Source: Sphingobacterium faecium (GTDB lineage Bacteria; Bacteroidota; Bacteroidia; Sphingobacteriales; Sphingobacteriaceae). From it: DNA of 64,000 nt. Below, in pieces: positions 27,260-36,447 of this stretch. The position numbers and the translations under genes are program-made. How positions within the stretch are numbered: the stretch's first letter is position 1; each line of letters opens with the position of its first letter. The DNA is taken from the NCBI RefSeq assembly GCF_003054045.1, contig NZ_QBKH01000007.1, positions 124,001 through 188,000 of the forward strand. The letters are read 5' to 3'. The notes beneath the pieces are model-generated. The model did not search any database, was not told the DNA's origin, and was given only the letters and a program-made list of their open reading frames with translations.

Positions 27260-27267
27260 TATCTTTG
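27260..27267 (+). promoter_or_regulatory. -7 box of the ccmB promoter
   Basis: TATCTTTG is an exact TAnnTTTG match ending seven bases before the ATG at 27274; transcription would begin a base or two before the start codon, so the message is close to leaderless. The TTG at 27265, which starts a longer frame, lies inside the box and is unlikely to be used. Confidence 0.5.
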
Positions 27268-27273
27268 TGCTGT

Positions 27274-27933
27274 ATGAATTTACTACAACAGGTAAAAACT
27301 TTAGTCTATAAAGATGCTATTCTAGAATGGCGATCAAAATATGCCATCAATAGCATTTTACTATATGTAATATCTACAGTATTTGTTTGCTACCAAGCAT
27401 TCAAATCTGTAGATGCTACCATATGGAATGCGCTCTTTTGGATCATTATGCTATTTGCATCAGTCAATGCAATAAATAAAAGCTTTATCCAAGAAAGTCA
27501 ACAGCGCCAGCTCTATTATTATTCCATCGTCAACCCTAGAGCAATCATCCTCTCCAAGATTTTCTACAATATGTGTTTAATGGCATTTTTGGCTGTTATT
27601 GCATTTTTAACTTATTCTGTAGTTTTCAGAAATCCATTAGGTGATCCTTCTTTATATTTTTTTACGGTCATCCTAGGCAGTATTAGTTTCGCTTCAGTAT
27701 TCACGATGGTATCCGGTATTACTTCAAAAGCTGGAAACAATAGCACCCTAATGGCCATCTTAAGTTTTCCAGTTATTATCCCCTTACTCATTGTGTTGAT
27801 TAAGCTCTCACAAAATGCCATGCAAGGAATAGATAGGACACAAAGTATCAATGAAATCGTCGTTTTAATTGCAATTAATATCATCACAATCACTGTTTCT
27901 TTATTGTTATTTCCTTACCTTTGGCGTGATTAA
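27274..27933 (+). CDS. ccmB: Heme exporter permease subunit CcmB
   Basis: CcmB is a membrane subunit of the ABC complex that releases holo-CcmE in cytochrome c maturation. The 219-residue protein has six hydrophobic segments; typical parts are VKTLVYKDAILEWRSKYAIN, FASVNAINKSFIQESQQRQL and the C-terminal INIITITVSLLLFPYLWRD. It is 33 bp upstream of ccmC. The ATPase gene ccmA is not in this operon. Confidence 0.92.
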   Translation: MNLLQQVKTLVYKDAILEWRSKYAINSILLYVISTVFVCYQAFKSVDATIWNALFWIIMLFASVNAINKSFIQESQQRQLYYYSIVNPRAIILSKIFYNMCLMAFLAVIAFLTYSVVFRNPLGDPSLYFFTVILGSISFASVFTMVSGITSKAGNNSTLMAILSFPVIIPLLIVLIKLSQNAMQGIDRTQSINEIVVLIAINIITITVSLLLFPYLWRD

Positions 27934-27966
27934 TTGCTCAATTACAGTTTTTAAATATTCATTATA

Positions 27967-28632
27967 ATGAGAAAAAGTTGGTGGAAAATTTTGGCAGTAG
28001 TCTTAATTTCATTAGTCATAATCGCAGGTCTACTTGCCCCTGTACCTGTCTTGCCTATTCTTCATGAAAGTATCCGAAATGTATACTTCCATGTCCCGAT
28101 GTGGACCGCTATGCTTGTCCTATATTTCATCTCCGTCATCTACAGTATCAAATACCTCAATACGGGAAAGCAAGAGTATGATTTTATGGCCGTAGAGGCT
28201 GTAAACACAGGAATTACCTTTTGTTTCATGGGTCTAGCTACCGGTATGCTATGGGCAAATATAACATGGGGGGATCCTTGGCCTAACGATCCGAAATTAA
28301 ACGGATCTGCCATTGCTACATTGATGTATTTGGCCTACCTAGTATTAAGAAATGCCCTTGAAGAAGAACAAAAAAGAGCAAAAATATCTGCTGTATATAA
28401 TATTTTCTCCTTCCCGATCATGATCGTTTTGCTCTATATATTGCCGAAATTAACAGATTCTTTACATCCTGGAAGTGGTGGAAATTCGACTTTTGGTAAT
28501 TTGGATATGAACAATCAATTAAGACCCGTATTTTACACGGCTGTTATAGGTTGGATTTTAATCGGTACTTGGATGCTCTCATTGCGCTATCGTATGCGTC
28601 TCATCGAGAGCAAACAAAATGAAATTAATTAA
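27967..28632 (+). CDS. ccmC: Heme exporter CcmC
   Basis: CcmC presents heme to the chaperone CcmE at the outer face of the inner membrane. It has six membrane segments and the Trp-rich heme-handling motif WANITWGDPWPNDPKLNGS (the WWD domain), with a conserved His in NVYFHVPMWTAML. The 221-residue length is standard. It lies between ccmB and the small CcmD-like gene. Confidence 0.93.
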   Translation: MRKSWWKILAVVLISLVIIAGLLAPVPVLPILHESIRNVYFHVPMWTAMLVLYFISVIYSIKYLNTGKQEYDFMAVEAVNTGITFCFMGLATGMLWANITWGDPWPNDPKLNGSAIATLMYLAYLVLRNALEEEQKRAKISAVYNIFSFPIMIVLLYILPKLTDSLHPGSGGNSTFGNLDMNNQLRPVFYTAVIGWILIGTWMLSLRYRMRLIESKQNEIN

Positions 28633-28656
28633 TTTTTAAAATTTATTACACTTGAT

Positions 28657-28872
28657 ATGAAAAAGTTATCACTGTCTATCGCTTTAGTATTAATGTCAAC
28701 ACTGAATATATTTGCTCAAAGCGATATTGATATGGCGACGGGGCTAAGAAGTTCAGGTAAAATATATGTGGTTGTTTTGGTCATGCTCGTTCTATTTTTC
28801 GGAGTAGCCAGTTATTTATTTATCTTGGATAGAAAAATAACCAAATTGGAGAAGAAACAAGATCAAAAATAA
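28657..28872 (+). CDS. CcmD-family protein
   Basis: This 71-residue protein has a signal-like N-terminus (LSLSIALVLMSTLNIFAQ), a single membrane helix (KIYVVVLVMLVLFFGVASYL) and a charged tail. Its place, 24 bp after ccmC, is that of ccmD, which ties CcmC to the transporter. Identity rests on position and layout as well as the FLDRKITKLEKK-like ending. Confidence 0.75.
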   Translation: MKKLSLSIALVLMSTLNIFAQSDIDMATGLRSSGKIYVVVLVMLVLFFGVASYLFILDRKITKLEKKQDQK

Positions 28873-28894
28873 GAGCAGCTCAAGATCTTTAAAG

Positions 28895-28927
28895 CAATGC
28901 TATCATATGGGAAATATGATGGCATTG
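28895..28927 (+). terminator. Hairpin after the ccm genes
   Basis: A 13-bp stem (CAATGCTATCATA with TATGATGGCATTG, one G-U pair) with loop TGGGAAA follows the CcmD-like gene; a short T-rich stretch follows. Confidence 0.55.
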
Positions 28928-28996
28928 TTGGTTTTAACAATTCCAATTCGAAATTAAAATAGTAATATTGTAGGTAATAAATGAAAAAGGGTATAC

Positions 28997-29980
28997 ATGA
29001 TTATCAGTCAATTTAGGAAATACACACCCATTAATATCGTTCTTCTTATCCTTATCGGGTTTTTCTTATGCTTTGGCGTATTCATTCACCTCCCTGAAAA
29101 ACTTACTCCAATCCTATTTGAACCTGCATTAGGAAACTTATTGGGCAAAGATGCGATCAATACCCTATCACCTCAAATGAATGTGCTCGTCACATTAGGT
29201 TTGACAATTATTCAGGCGACCATACTGAATCGTATCATCGGCCACTTCAACTTATTGGGCAAACCTAGTTTTTTGGTGGCTCTTATGTATTTGACATTAG
29301 CAAGTCTATTTTTACCGTTTCTAGTCATATCTCCTACACTCATCTGTAATTTCATTTCCGTATGGATGTTAAGCAAATTACTGAGTCTATATCGGCAGCA
29401 TGATATCAAAGCGCTCATGTTTGATTTAGGTATGATCGTCGCGATTGGTAGCTTAATTTATTTCCCTTTTATCATCATGTTTCTCTTGCTCTGGATTAGT
29501 TTGATTATTTTCAGACCGTTCAATTGGCGAGAGTGGGTTTCACCCTTACTGGGATTTGCCACCATCTATTTTATTCTTGCCGTCATTTACCTTTGGTTAG
29601 GACGTATCCAGGATTTCTATAGCATCTGGCTCCCTTTGACCAAAACATTTCCAACAACAGTTGAAATGGAAATCCATGATTATTTTGTGTTGATTCCCAT
29701 TCTATTCAATTTGATTCTTTTTCTATTTATTCTAAAAGATAATTTTTTCAAGAGTGTTGTACATATTCGAAAATCATTTCAGCTCTTATTTTTCATGTTA
29801 ATATTAGCCTTAGGTTCATTCTATTGGAACAAGCAAATAACAGAAACACATTTTCTATTATGTGCTCCACCCTTAGCAATTTATATGGCTTACTATTTCA
29901 CACATGCTAAGAAAAAGTGGGTTTTTGAAAGTGTATATACGATCATTATTTTAACAATATTGTATTTTCAATTTTTCTAA
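28997..29980 (+). CDS. DUF6427-family membrane protein
   Basis: This 327-residue inner-membrane protein has about eight to ten hydrophobic segments, among them INIVLLILIGFFLCFGVFIHL and FQLLFFMLILALGSFYW. It matches by overall pattern the Bacteroidota protein DUF6427 (sometimes mislabelled as a carotene monooxygenase). Members have no assigned role; relatives often sit near envelope genes. It is preceded by the ccm hairpin and followed by an intergenic region of about 220 bp. Confidence 0.7.
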   Translation: MIISQFRKYTPINIVLLILIGFFLCFGVFIHLPEKLTPILFEPALGNLLGKDAINTLSPQMNVLVTLGLTIIQATILNRIIGHFNLLGKPSFLVALMYLTLASLFLPFLVISPTLICNFISVWMLSKLLSLYRQHDIKALMFDLGMIVAIGSLIYFPFIIMFLLLWISLIIFRPFNWREWVSPLLGFATIYFILAVIYLWLGRIQDFYSIWLPLTKTFPTTVEMEIHDYFVLIPILFNLILFLFILKDNFFKSVVHIRKSFQLLFFMLILALGSFYWNKQITETHFLLCAPPLAIYMAYYFTHAKKKWVFESVYTIIILTILYFQFF

Positions 29981-30046
29981 AATTTTAGGAATCAGTAGTT
30001 TAACCTTTTTTAACAAAATCAACTCTACAAGGTCGCAAAAATTAAA

Positions 30047-30054
30047 TAGTTTTG
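30047..30054 (+). promoter_or_regulatory. -7 box upstream of the barrel-lptC operon
   Basis: TAGTTTTG is an exact TAnnTTTG match, 148 bp before the ATG at 30202. The intervening region holds no other exact box. The long leader lowers confidence. Confidence 0.35.
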
Positions 30055-30201
30055 TATGCTGAGAAGATCATCATAAATTATAAATTGGAATCGATTTTTG
30101 ACCCATTTTAACGGTCTTTCGCATATATTTAGAATCTTTGAACACAAAAATTAATATATCATTTAAATAAAATATAAGTTTCGCAACTTTAATCTATAAT
30201 C

Positions 30202-31527
30202 ATGCAGAAACGCTTTTTAAGCTCCATTACAAATAAAGTACCTCAAGTGTTATTGACTTTAGGCTTATTATACAGCTCGTCAGCAGCATTTGCGCAGAAG
30301 TCGACGTCTGCATCTCCTTATTCACAGTTCGGCTTTGGCCAAATGCGTGAAGATTTACTCCCGCAACAACGCGCTATGGGTGGTTTATCAACTGCTATTC
30401 GCTATTTTGGATCAGTATACAATACCAATCCAAGCAATCCGGCTTCTTATTCTGCAGCTCAGTTCAGTACTTTCGATGCCGGATTATATGGTAACTATAC
30501 ACAATTGAGCAGCAGTAACAAGTCTGATAATACCGCAGATTTTGCTTTCAGTCATATAACAATGACTTTCCCGATGAAAAAAGCGGGCGGTATCAGTATG
30601 GGGCTTTTACCTTATTCTGATTTAGGATACAACTCAAATAGTGTACAAAAGTTAGATTCTATCAATTATAGAAAAGTGTTCACAGGAGAAGGTGGTATTA
30701 CCAAAGCATACTTCGGTTACGGTGTTAATGTGACCAAAAACTTGAGCGTGGGTGCTAATATTTCTTATTTATTTGGAACATTAAATGATTTTAGCCGAAC
30801 AGAATTCCCTTATAACTATGGAGCTCTGAATGTTCAACTTCAAGATAAACGCGAGATCCAAGGTGTTAGTTTTGATTACGGAGCACAGTACTATGCAACC
30901 ATCAAAAAAGAGTATTCATTAACAATTGGTTACTCTGGATCACTTAACAATGCCATCCATGACCGCACCACATCTTATACCACGCGTATAGCACCGTCGG
31001 CGAATAGCGAAGACTCAAATATTGCATTAGATACCATTTATAGCACCGATCGCGTTAGAAGAGATCTAAACCTTCCATTGAAACATAACGTCGGGATTAC
31101 ATTTGCAAAAACGAACCGTTGGTTAGTAGGGGCTGAATTTAAATATGCAGATTGGTCTAAGTTTCAAGTCAGAAAAGGTGAAGCAAACTTAAAAACAAAC
31201 TATGGCTTTGCTATTGGTGGACAGATCACACCAGATCCAACTTCCTTTAAATACACAAACTTAATGGATTACCGTATAGGCTTCCGTTACAATAAAACCC
31301 AATATTTTATCAACAAGCAAGATATCAATGATATGGCGATTACCTTTGGTGTGGGACTTCCATTAGCAAGAAACCCATATTCAGGAGCTTTTTCCAAAAT
31401 CAATATCTCCGCAGAATTGGGACAAATGGGAACGATCAATAACAGCTTGATCAGAGAAAGATACGTAAACTTGAATGTTGGTTTCACCTTGAATGACCGT
31501 TGGTTTAGAAAGAATTCAATTGATTAA
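30202..31527 (+). CDS. Outer-membrane beta-barrel protein (FadL/OmpP1-like)
   Basis: This is a predicted 14-strand outer-membrane barrel. After a signal peptide (VLLTLGLLYSSSAAFAQ) the mature protein starts with SPYSQFGFGQMREDLLPQQR, and the pattern of alternating aromatic and small residues continues to the C-terminal RYVNLNVGFTLNDRWFRK. PSNPASYSAAQFSTFDAGL is common in the Bacteroidota FadL-like group. Its gene is next to lptC, a recurrent pairing that suggests an envelope-assembly or lipid role. A transport substrate is not evident. Confidence 0.82.
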   Translation: MQKRFLSSITNKVPQVLLTLGLLYSSSAAFAQKSTSASPYSQFGFGQMREDLLPQQRAMGGLSTAIRYFGSVYNTNPSNPASYSAAQFSTFDAGLYGNYTQLSSSNKSDNTADFAFSHITMTFPMKKAGGISMGLLPYSDLGYNSNSVQKLDSINYRKVFTGEGGITKAYFGYGVNVTKNLSVGANISYLFGTLNDFSRTEFPYNYGALNVQLQDKREIQGVSFDYGAQYYATIKKEYSLTIGYSGSLNNAIHDRTTSYTTRIAPSANSEDSNIALDTIYSTDRVRRDLNLPLKHNVGITFAKTNRWLVGAEFKYADWSKFQVRKGEANLKTNYGFAIGGQITPDPTSFKYTNLMDYRIGFRYNKTQYFINKQDINDMAITFGVGLPLARNPYSGAFSKINISAELGQMGTINNSLIRERYVNLNVGFTLNDRWFRKNSID

Positions 31528-31540
31528 TCAAGAGATAGTT

Positions 31541-32149
31541 ATGGCAACGCATACAATTGCCTCAAAAAAGCATTATACATTGCCTCTACTGCTCCTTCTT
31601 GCAGTAGGGGCAATATTCTTTACAGCATGTGAACCCGATCTCAAGGAAGTGGATCGCATTGCAAATCTTAAAAAAGAAGAGGCTGTAGATATTTCCCGTC
31701 ATGTCAATGTGATCTACAGCGATTCTACTGTCGTAAAAGCAGAGATGAGCGCACCGGAAATGCGGATCAAACATGACAGTACACAAGTCTATGAATTTCC
31801 GCAGGGAATAAAAATCATATTCTACGACAAAGATGTACGCGAGACCCAAAGGATCACCTCCGATTATGCCATTCAACATGAAGCTGCAAAGACAACAACC
31901 TTTAAAAAGAATGTTGTCGTAACAATGGCAGATGGATCCATCATCAAAACAGATGAAATCATCTACGATGAAGCAAACGAATCTTTTTACAATCACATGC
32001 CGATAACGGCTTATTTCAAAGACAATAGAGGAAATCTACAAGGCTCGTCATTCACCTCAGATAAGGATTTTAAGAAAATAAATATCCAAAATTCAACCGG
32101 AGTGATGATCGTCAAAGACAATAGTATGTTCCCTTCATTTGGTCAATAA
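31541..32149 (+). CDS. lptC: LPS export protein LptC
   Basis: LptC passes lipopolysaccharide from LptBFG to the periplasmic bridge. An N-terminal segment (LPLLLLLAVGAIFFTAC) looks like a membrane anchor or lipoprotein signal, and ADGSIIKTDEIIYDEANESF is the LptC/OstA-type jellyroll signature. The longest frame starts at 31493 inside the preceding gene; MATHTIASKKHYTLP at 31541 is preferred, 13 bp after the barrel gene stop. The pair forms one transcription unit. Confidence 0.87.
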   Translation: MATHTIASKKHYTLPLLLLLAVGAIFFTACEPDLKEVDRIANLKKEEAVDISRHVNVIYSDSTVVKAEMSAPEMRIKHDSTQVYEFPQGIKIIFYDKDVRETQRITSDYAIQHEAAKTTTFKKNVVVTMADGSIIKTDEIIYDEANESFYNHMPITAYFKDNRGNLQGSSFTSDKDFKKINIQNSTGVMIVKDNSMFPSFGQ

Positions 32150-32225
32150 AATCCGATCAAAACAAATTTGAATGAAATAAGTTTCGCTTAATCAGAAATT
32201 ATTACTCTTTTTTTTATAAAAATTG

Positions 32226-32233
32226 TATCTTGC
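32226..32233 (+). promoter_or_regulatory. Near-consensus -7 box of ppiD
   Basis: TATCTTGC has one mismatch to TAnnTTTG, preceded by a T-run about 20 bp upstream, 78 bp before the ppiD ATG. A small ATTTAGG/CCTAAAT hairpin lies in the resulting leader. Confidence 0.3.
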
Positions 32234-32310
32234 ACCGCATTTAGGCATACTATTTCCTAAATAATGGTATTAACAAGTATTTAAACAATAATAAACACAA
32301 TAAACAGACT

Positions 32311-34416
32311 ATGGGATTAATGAGCTTTTTGCGCAACCGAGCTGGTTTCATATTAACAGGAGCTATGGCTGTGGCAATTCTAGCATTTTTATTAGGAGAT
32401 GTTGTCAAATCTGGAACTCCGTTTTGGGCTAAAAACCAAAATCGCGTAGGAGAAATAAACGGAGAGAAAATCGATGTACAAGAATTCAACCAACAAGTTG
32501 ATCAAACAGCAGAAATGTTTAAACAACAAATGGGTGGAAACTTGACTCCTCAAATGAAATCATATGCTGTACAACAGGTATGGAATCAACTGTTGCAAAA
32601 AGAAATCCTAAAAGGTGAAATCGAAAAAATCGGTTTAGAGGTTAGTAAAAATGAATTGAATGATTTAGTAACGGGTAAGAATCCTTCCAATCAAATCGTT
32701 CAAGCTTTTACAGATCCGCAAACGGGACAATTTAATCGCAACCAGCTTGTCACATTCATTTCACAAGTAAATACCTCTGGTAATGCTCAGGCTGCTCAAC
32801 AATGGGAAATGTTATTAGCTGCTGTTAAAGAAGAACGTCTAAACAACAAATACACAAGTTTATTAAACAACAGTGTATACGTCACTTCTTTAGAGGCTAA
32901 CGATGAATATCAACAACGCAATAAATTAGCAAATTTCAAATACGTATTATTGGATTATGCATCAGTTAAAGATAGTGAAATCAAAATCACGGATGCTGAC
33001 TACCAAGCTTATTACGATGAGCATAAAAACTCATTCAAAAATCAAGAAGAAACACGCACTGTACAATATGTAGTAGTTGATGCTCGCCCAACAGCAAAAG
33101 ATATCAATTTTGCAAAAGAGACGATCAACAAATTAAAAGCAGAATTAGCGACTTCTACAAACGATTCATTATTTGCTTCGATCAACTCCGATAATAAATA
33201 CCCATATACTTTTGTTAAGAAAGGTCAATTAAGTCCTGCTTTAGACTCTGTTCTTTTCAATGTTCCTGCTGGAACAATTGTAGGTCCTTATGAATCTAAT
33301 GGTTTATTTGAAATTGCAAAAGTTGCACAAACGACTGTAGGTCCAGATTCGGTAAAAGCAAGTCACATCCTATTGAATGCGACTGCAGAAGGCGGTGTTC
33401 AGAAAGCATTAGCAAAAGCTGACTCGATCAAAGGTTTATTGGCTAAAGGGGAGAGCTTCTCTTCACTAGCAGTTCAATTTAGTACTGACGAGGGTAGTAA
33501 AATAAATGGTGGAGAATTAGGAACTTTTGCACGTGGCCGTATGGTCCCTGTTTTTGACAATGCAGTTTTTAATGGAAAAACAGGTGATATCAAAGTAGTG
33601 GAATCACAATTTGGTGTACATATCATCAAAATCGAAAATCAAATTGGTTCTGCAAAATACGTTAAAGCGGCAATCGTAGATAAGGCGATTATCAGCGGCA
33701 AAGAAACTTTAAGCAATGCGCATAGTAAAGCCAATGCATTCTTAACAGTTGCTACAGAACAAAACTTCGCTCAAGAAGCTCAAAAATTAGGTTTAAAAGC
33801 AGCAACGGCTTCTCGTGTGTTAGCGATGGACAACACATTAGATGGTAATGAAGCTCCTAGAGAATTGATCAAATGGGCTTTCGAAGCTAAAAAAGGAGAG
33901 ATCTCGGATCGCGTTTTTGAAACAGAACAATCTTATATCTTAGCACATCTTGTAGACGTTCAACCTAAAGGTGTTTTACCTTTGGCAGCTGTGAAAAAAG
34001 ATATTGAGCCTGCGGTTAAAAATGCCGTAAAAGCAAAATTACTAACAGAAAAAATGAATGCTGCGTTAAGTGGAGCTGCTTCTCTTGATCAGGTAGGGCA
34101 AAAATTAGGTAAAACTCCAGTAGCTGTTGAAAATATCGTATTGGCAAATCCAGTTATCCCTGGAGTATCTTTAGAAAACAAAGTGGTAGGTACTGTATTT
34201 GGTTTACAACCAAACAAACCATCTAAAGCCATTGAAGGTGCACAAGGTGTATACGCTGTTCAAGTGAATGGCTTTGTTAACCCTGCTGCTATTCCTGATT
34301 TAAATGCTCAGAAAAAACAAATTTTAGCTGGAAAACTTCAACGTTCATGGGCTTCTATTTTCAAAGCTTTACAAGATAAATCAGAAATCACTGACAATCG
34401 CGTGAAATTCTTTTAA
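32311..34416 (+). CDS. ppiD: Membrane-anchored peptidyl-prolyl isomerase (PpiD/SurA type)
   Basis: This is a periplasmic folding chaperone anchored by one N-terminal helix (FLRNRAGFILTGAMAVAILAFLLG). A SurA-like N-terminal domain follows (GEINGEKIDVQEFNQQVDQTAE). The parvulin domain is near residue 350: VKASHILLNATAEGG through GELGTFARGRMVPVFDNAVF and FGVHIIKIENQ. A C-terminal helical part ends at residue 701. It probably assists outer-membrane protein folding. A strong terminator (34439-34467) follows. Confidence 0.93.
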   Translation: MGLMSFLRNRAGFILTGAMAVAILAFLLGDVVKSGTPFWAKNQNRVGEINGEKIDVQEFNQQVDQTAEMFKQQMGGNLTPQMKSYAVQQVWNQLLQKEILKGEIEKIGLEVSKNELNDLVTGKNPSNQIVQAFTDPQTGQFNRNQLVTFISQVNTSGNAQAAQQWEMLLAAVKEERLNNKYTSLLNNSVYVTSLEANDEYQQRNKLANFKYVLLDYASVKDSEIKITDADYQAYYDEHKNSFKNQEETRTVQYVVVDARPTAKDINFAKETINKLKAELATSTNDSLFASINSDNKYPYTFVKKGQLSPALDSVLFNVPAGTIVGPYESNGLFEIAKVAQTTVGPDSVKASHILLNATAEGGVQKALAKADSIKGLLAKGESFSSLAVQFSTDEGSKINGGELGTFARGRMVPVFDNAVFNGKTGDIKVVESQFGVHIIKIENQIGSAKYVKAAIVDKAIISGKETLSNAHSKANAFLTVATEQNFAQEAQKLGLKAATASRVLAMDNTLDGNEAPRELIKWAFEAKKGEISDRVFETEQSYILAHLVDVQPKGVLPLAAVKKDIEPAVKNAVKAKLLTEKMNAALSGAASLDQVGQKLGKTPVAVENIVLANPVIPGVSLENKVVGTVFGLQPNKPSKAIEGAQGVYAVQVNGFVNPAAIPDLNAQKKQILAGKLQRSWASIFKALQDKSEITDNRVKFF

Positions 34417-34428
34417 GATATTTTTAAT

Positions 34429-34436
34429 TAACTTTG
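34429..34436 (+). promoter_or_regulatory. -7 box placed just before the ppiD terminator
   Basis: TAACTTTG is an exact TAnnTTTG match that ends three bases before the ppiD terminator hairpin. The predicted start (about 34441) falls in the hairpin's left arm. Confidence 0.5.
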
Positions 34437-34438
34437 TA

Positions 34439-34467
34439 GCCGGACGAGTATATCGTCCGGCTTTTTT
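34439..34467 (+). terminator. ppiD terminator in the leader of the next gene
   Basis: GCCGGACGA (34439-34447) pairs with TCGTCCGGC (34453-34461), loop GTATA, then six T. It lies 22 bp after the ppiD stop and 11 bp before the next start codon. Confidence 0.85.
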
Positions 34468-34477
34468 ATTATTTGAT

Positions 34478-34990
34478 ATGGATATTCAAACTGACATTGT
34501 AAATAAAGTTGCTCAAAGTGGTATCATCACCGTTGATCTGGCAAAATTCAAACCGACAGGTGAACTTGTCGAGTATGATATCAAGGATAATCTTTTTCAT
34601 GGCTTGATCTTAAAAGAGAAAGACTTTAGAGATTTTATCAAAACCCACGACTGGGCGGCCTATACAGGTAAACATGTAGCCATTACATGTTCTTCTGATG
34701 CAATCGTTCAAACTTGGGCATATATGCTATTGGCAACCAAATTAGAACCATTTGCAACAACTGTAGTATTTGGAGATCTGGATGAGTTAGAACGCATCCT
34801 ATATGCCAAATCTATTGCTGAAATCGATATGACAGCATATACAGACCAACGGGTGGTCGTGAAAGGTTGTGGCGATATCAAAATTCCTGAATCTGCCTTT
34901 GTACAATTTTCTACGAGCTTGGCCAAAGTAGCTAAAAGTATCATGTATGGAGAACCCTGTTCTACCGTTCCCGTGTTTAAACGTAAATAG
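34478..34990 (+). CDS. DUF2480-family protein
   Basis: This 170-residue soluble protein is a Bacteroidota-specific family of unknown function. The recognisable parts are VNKVAQSGIITVDLAKFKP, LFHGLILKEKDFRDFIKTHDW and VFGDLDELERILYAKSI, with one Cys in ITCSSDAIVQTW and two in the C-terminal half. There is no signal peptide. It sits at the head of a group of uncharacterised genes (DUF3108 and DUF3109), possibly a housekeeping set in this phylum. Confidence 0.78.
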   Translation: MDIQTDIVNKVAQSGIITVDLAKFKPTGELVEYDIKDNLFHGLILKEKDFRDFIKTHDWAAYTGKHVAITCSSDAIVQTWAYMLLATKLEPFATTVVFGDLDELERILYAKSIAEIDMTAYTDQRVVVKGCGDIKIPESAFVQFSTSLAKVAKSIMYGEPCSTVPVFKRK

Positions 34991-35010
34991 CGGTATTCGT
35001 AATTTCAAAA

Positions 35011-35018
35011 TATTTTTG
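35011..35018 (+). promoter_or_regulatory. -7 box of the DUF3108 gene
   Basis: TATTTTTG is an exact TAnnTTTG match 14 bp before the ATG at 35032, giving a leader of about 9 nt. Confidence 0.5.
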
Positions 35019-35031
35019 TATTCTTACGTAT

Positions 35032-35817
35032 ATGAAAAAGCTAGTCTCGTTAACACTCTTAGTGCTCAGTTTCTGCGGTCAGATATTTGCTCAAGAACTC
35101 CCTCATTTAAAAGAATCTGCATTTAAAGGCGGTGAAAAATTGCAATATAAGTTGAAATACGGATTTTTATCTGCAGCCACAGGTTTATTAACGGTAACAG
35201 ATACTAAAAGTGGTAATGGTGCACCTGCATTCAGATTGTATGCAACAGGCAAGACAGCGGGAGCTTTTGCTTTGTACACCGTAAAAAATGAATACAATTC
35301 ATATATTGATGGCAAGTCCTACCTCCCTTATTACTATACCGAAAATATAAGAGAAGGCGGATACAGACGTAATGACAAGGTAACGTTCGATCAGAAAACA
35401 AGAGCAGTAAGTGGAAACAAGGGCGACTTTAAAAGTACAGTTTCACAAACTTTTGATTTATTATCAGCCTATTATTTTGCAAGAAACTTGGATCTCTCAT
35501 CTGTCAAAGCAGGAGATTCTTTTAAATTAACCTATTTCTTAAATGACGAGATTGCAACTTTAGGGATCAAATATATTGGTGTTGAAACCATAAAAACAGA
35601 TTTAGGATCTTTAGAATGTCTTAAATTCAGTCCGGAGATAAAACCAGGCAGAATTTTCAAGAAAAACAGTAAGTTATATCTTTGGGTCACCAATGATGGA
35701 AACCGTATTCCGGTAAAAGCTAACGTAGACATTTTGATAGGCTCTGTAACATTAGAACTTATACAAGCCGATGGCTTGAAACATAAACTTGGCCAAAGGG
35801 CGAGTTATTCAAAATAA
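35032..35817 (+). CDS. DUF3108-family periplasmic protein
   Basis: This 261-residue exported protein has a signal peptide (LVSLTLLVLSFCGQIFAQ) followed by the beta-rich DUF3108 fold: FKGGEKLQYKLKYGFLSAATGLLTV near the start and LYLWVTNDGNRIPVKANVDIL near the end. The family is found in the periplasm of many Gram-negative bacteria; no enzymatic role is established. It is 9 bp upstream of the DUF3109 gene, so the two are probably co-transcribed. Confidence 0.82.
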   Translation: MKKLVSLTLLVLSFCGQIFAQELPHLKESAFKGGEKLQYKLKYGFLSAATGLLTVTDTKSGNGAPAFRLYATGKTAGAFALYTVKNEYNSYIDGKSYLPYYYTENIREGGYRRNDKVTFDQKTRAVSGNKGDFKSTVSQTFDLLSAYYFARNLDLSSVKAGDSFKLTYFLNDEIATLGIKYIGVETIKTDLGSLECLKFSPEIKPGRIFKKNSKLYLWVTNDGNRIPVKANVDILIGSVTLELIQADGLKHKLGQRASYSK

Positions 35818-35825
35818 ATAATATC

Positions 35826-36389
35826 ATGATAGAAGTAGGAAATGTATTAGTGCACGAAGATTTGATTAACAATGATTTCGTATGCAATCTTTCCAAATGC
35901 AAAGGCATTTGCTGTATAGAAGGGGATTCTGGCGCTCCATTGAAACAAAATGAGCTGGCTATACTCGAGGAGATCTATCCAAAAGTAAAACCTTATATGA
36001 CAGCTAAAGGCATAGAGGCAATAGAAGAGCAAGGGACACATGTGATCGATATGGATGGTGATTTAACCACGCCATGTGTGGATGGAAATAAAGAATGTGC
36101 GTATGTCACATGGGAAAACGGAATTACAAAATGTGCCATCGAGAAAGCCTATGAGCTAGGAGATATCAATTGGAAAAAACCAATTTCATGTCACCTCTAC
36201 CCTATCCGTACGACCAACTATCCTGAATTTGATGTACTTCATTATGACAGATGGCATATTTGCAAAGACGCTTGTACATTCGGCAAAGAGCTACAGGTCC
36301 CTGTGTACAAGTTCCTTAAAGATCCATTGATCCGCGAGTATGGTGACGAATGGTACCAAAAATTAGAAAATGCCGTAGATTCATTATAA
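35826..36389 (+). CDS. DUF3109-family cysteine-rich protein
   Basis: This 187-residue cytoplasmic protein has a cysteine pattern consistent with metal or iron-sulfur binding: FVCNLSKCKGICCIEG near the start, then CVDGNKECAYV, CAIEKAYELG, CHLYPIRTTNYPE and CKDACTFG. The arrangement resembles the YkgJ/CxxC group of zinc or iron-cluster proteins. The function is unknown. It follows the DUF3108 gene by 9 bp. Confidence 0.8.
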   Translation: MIEVGNVLVHEDLINNDFVCNLSKCKGICCIEGDSGAPLKQNELAILEEIYPKVKPYMTAKGIEAIEEQGTHVIDMDGDLTTPCVDGNKECAYVTWENGITKCAIEKAYELGDINWKKPISCHLYPIRTTNYPEFDVLHYDRWHICKDACTFGKELQVPVYKFLKDPLIREYGDEWYQKLENAVDSL

Positions 36390-36447
36390 TCTATTGCTTA
36401 TATTTATAGACATTTAAGGAGATAACAGTGGTTTTTAACCATCTTTC

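Noticed and set aside
31586-31996. 136-codon minus-strand frame opposite lptC
   Set aside because: Antisense to a recognised gene with a Cys/Phe/Asp-rich, shadow-type translation.
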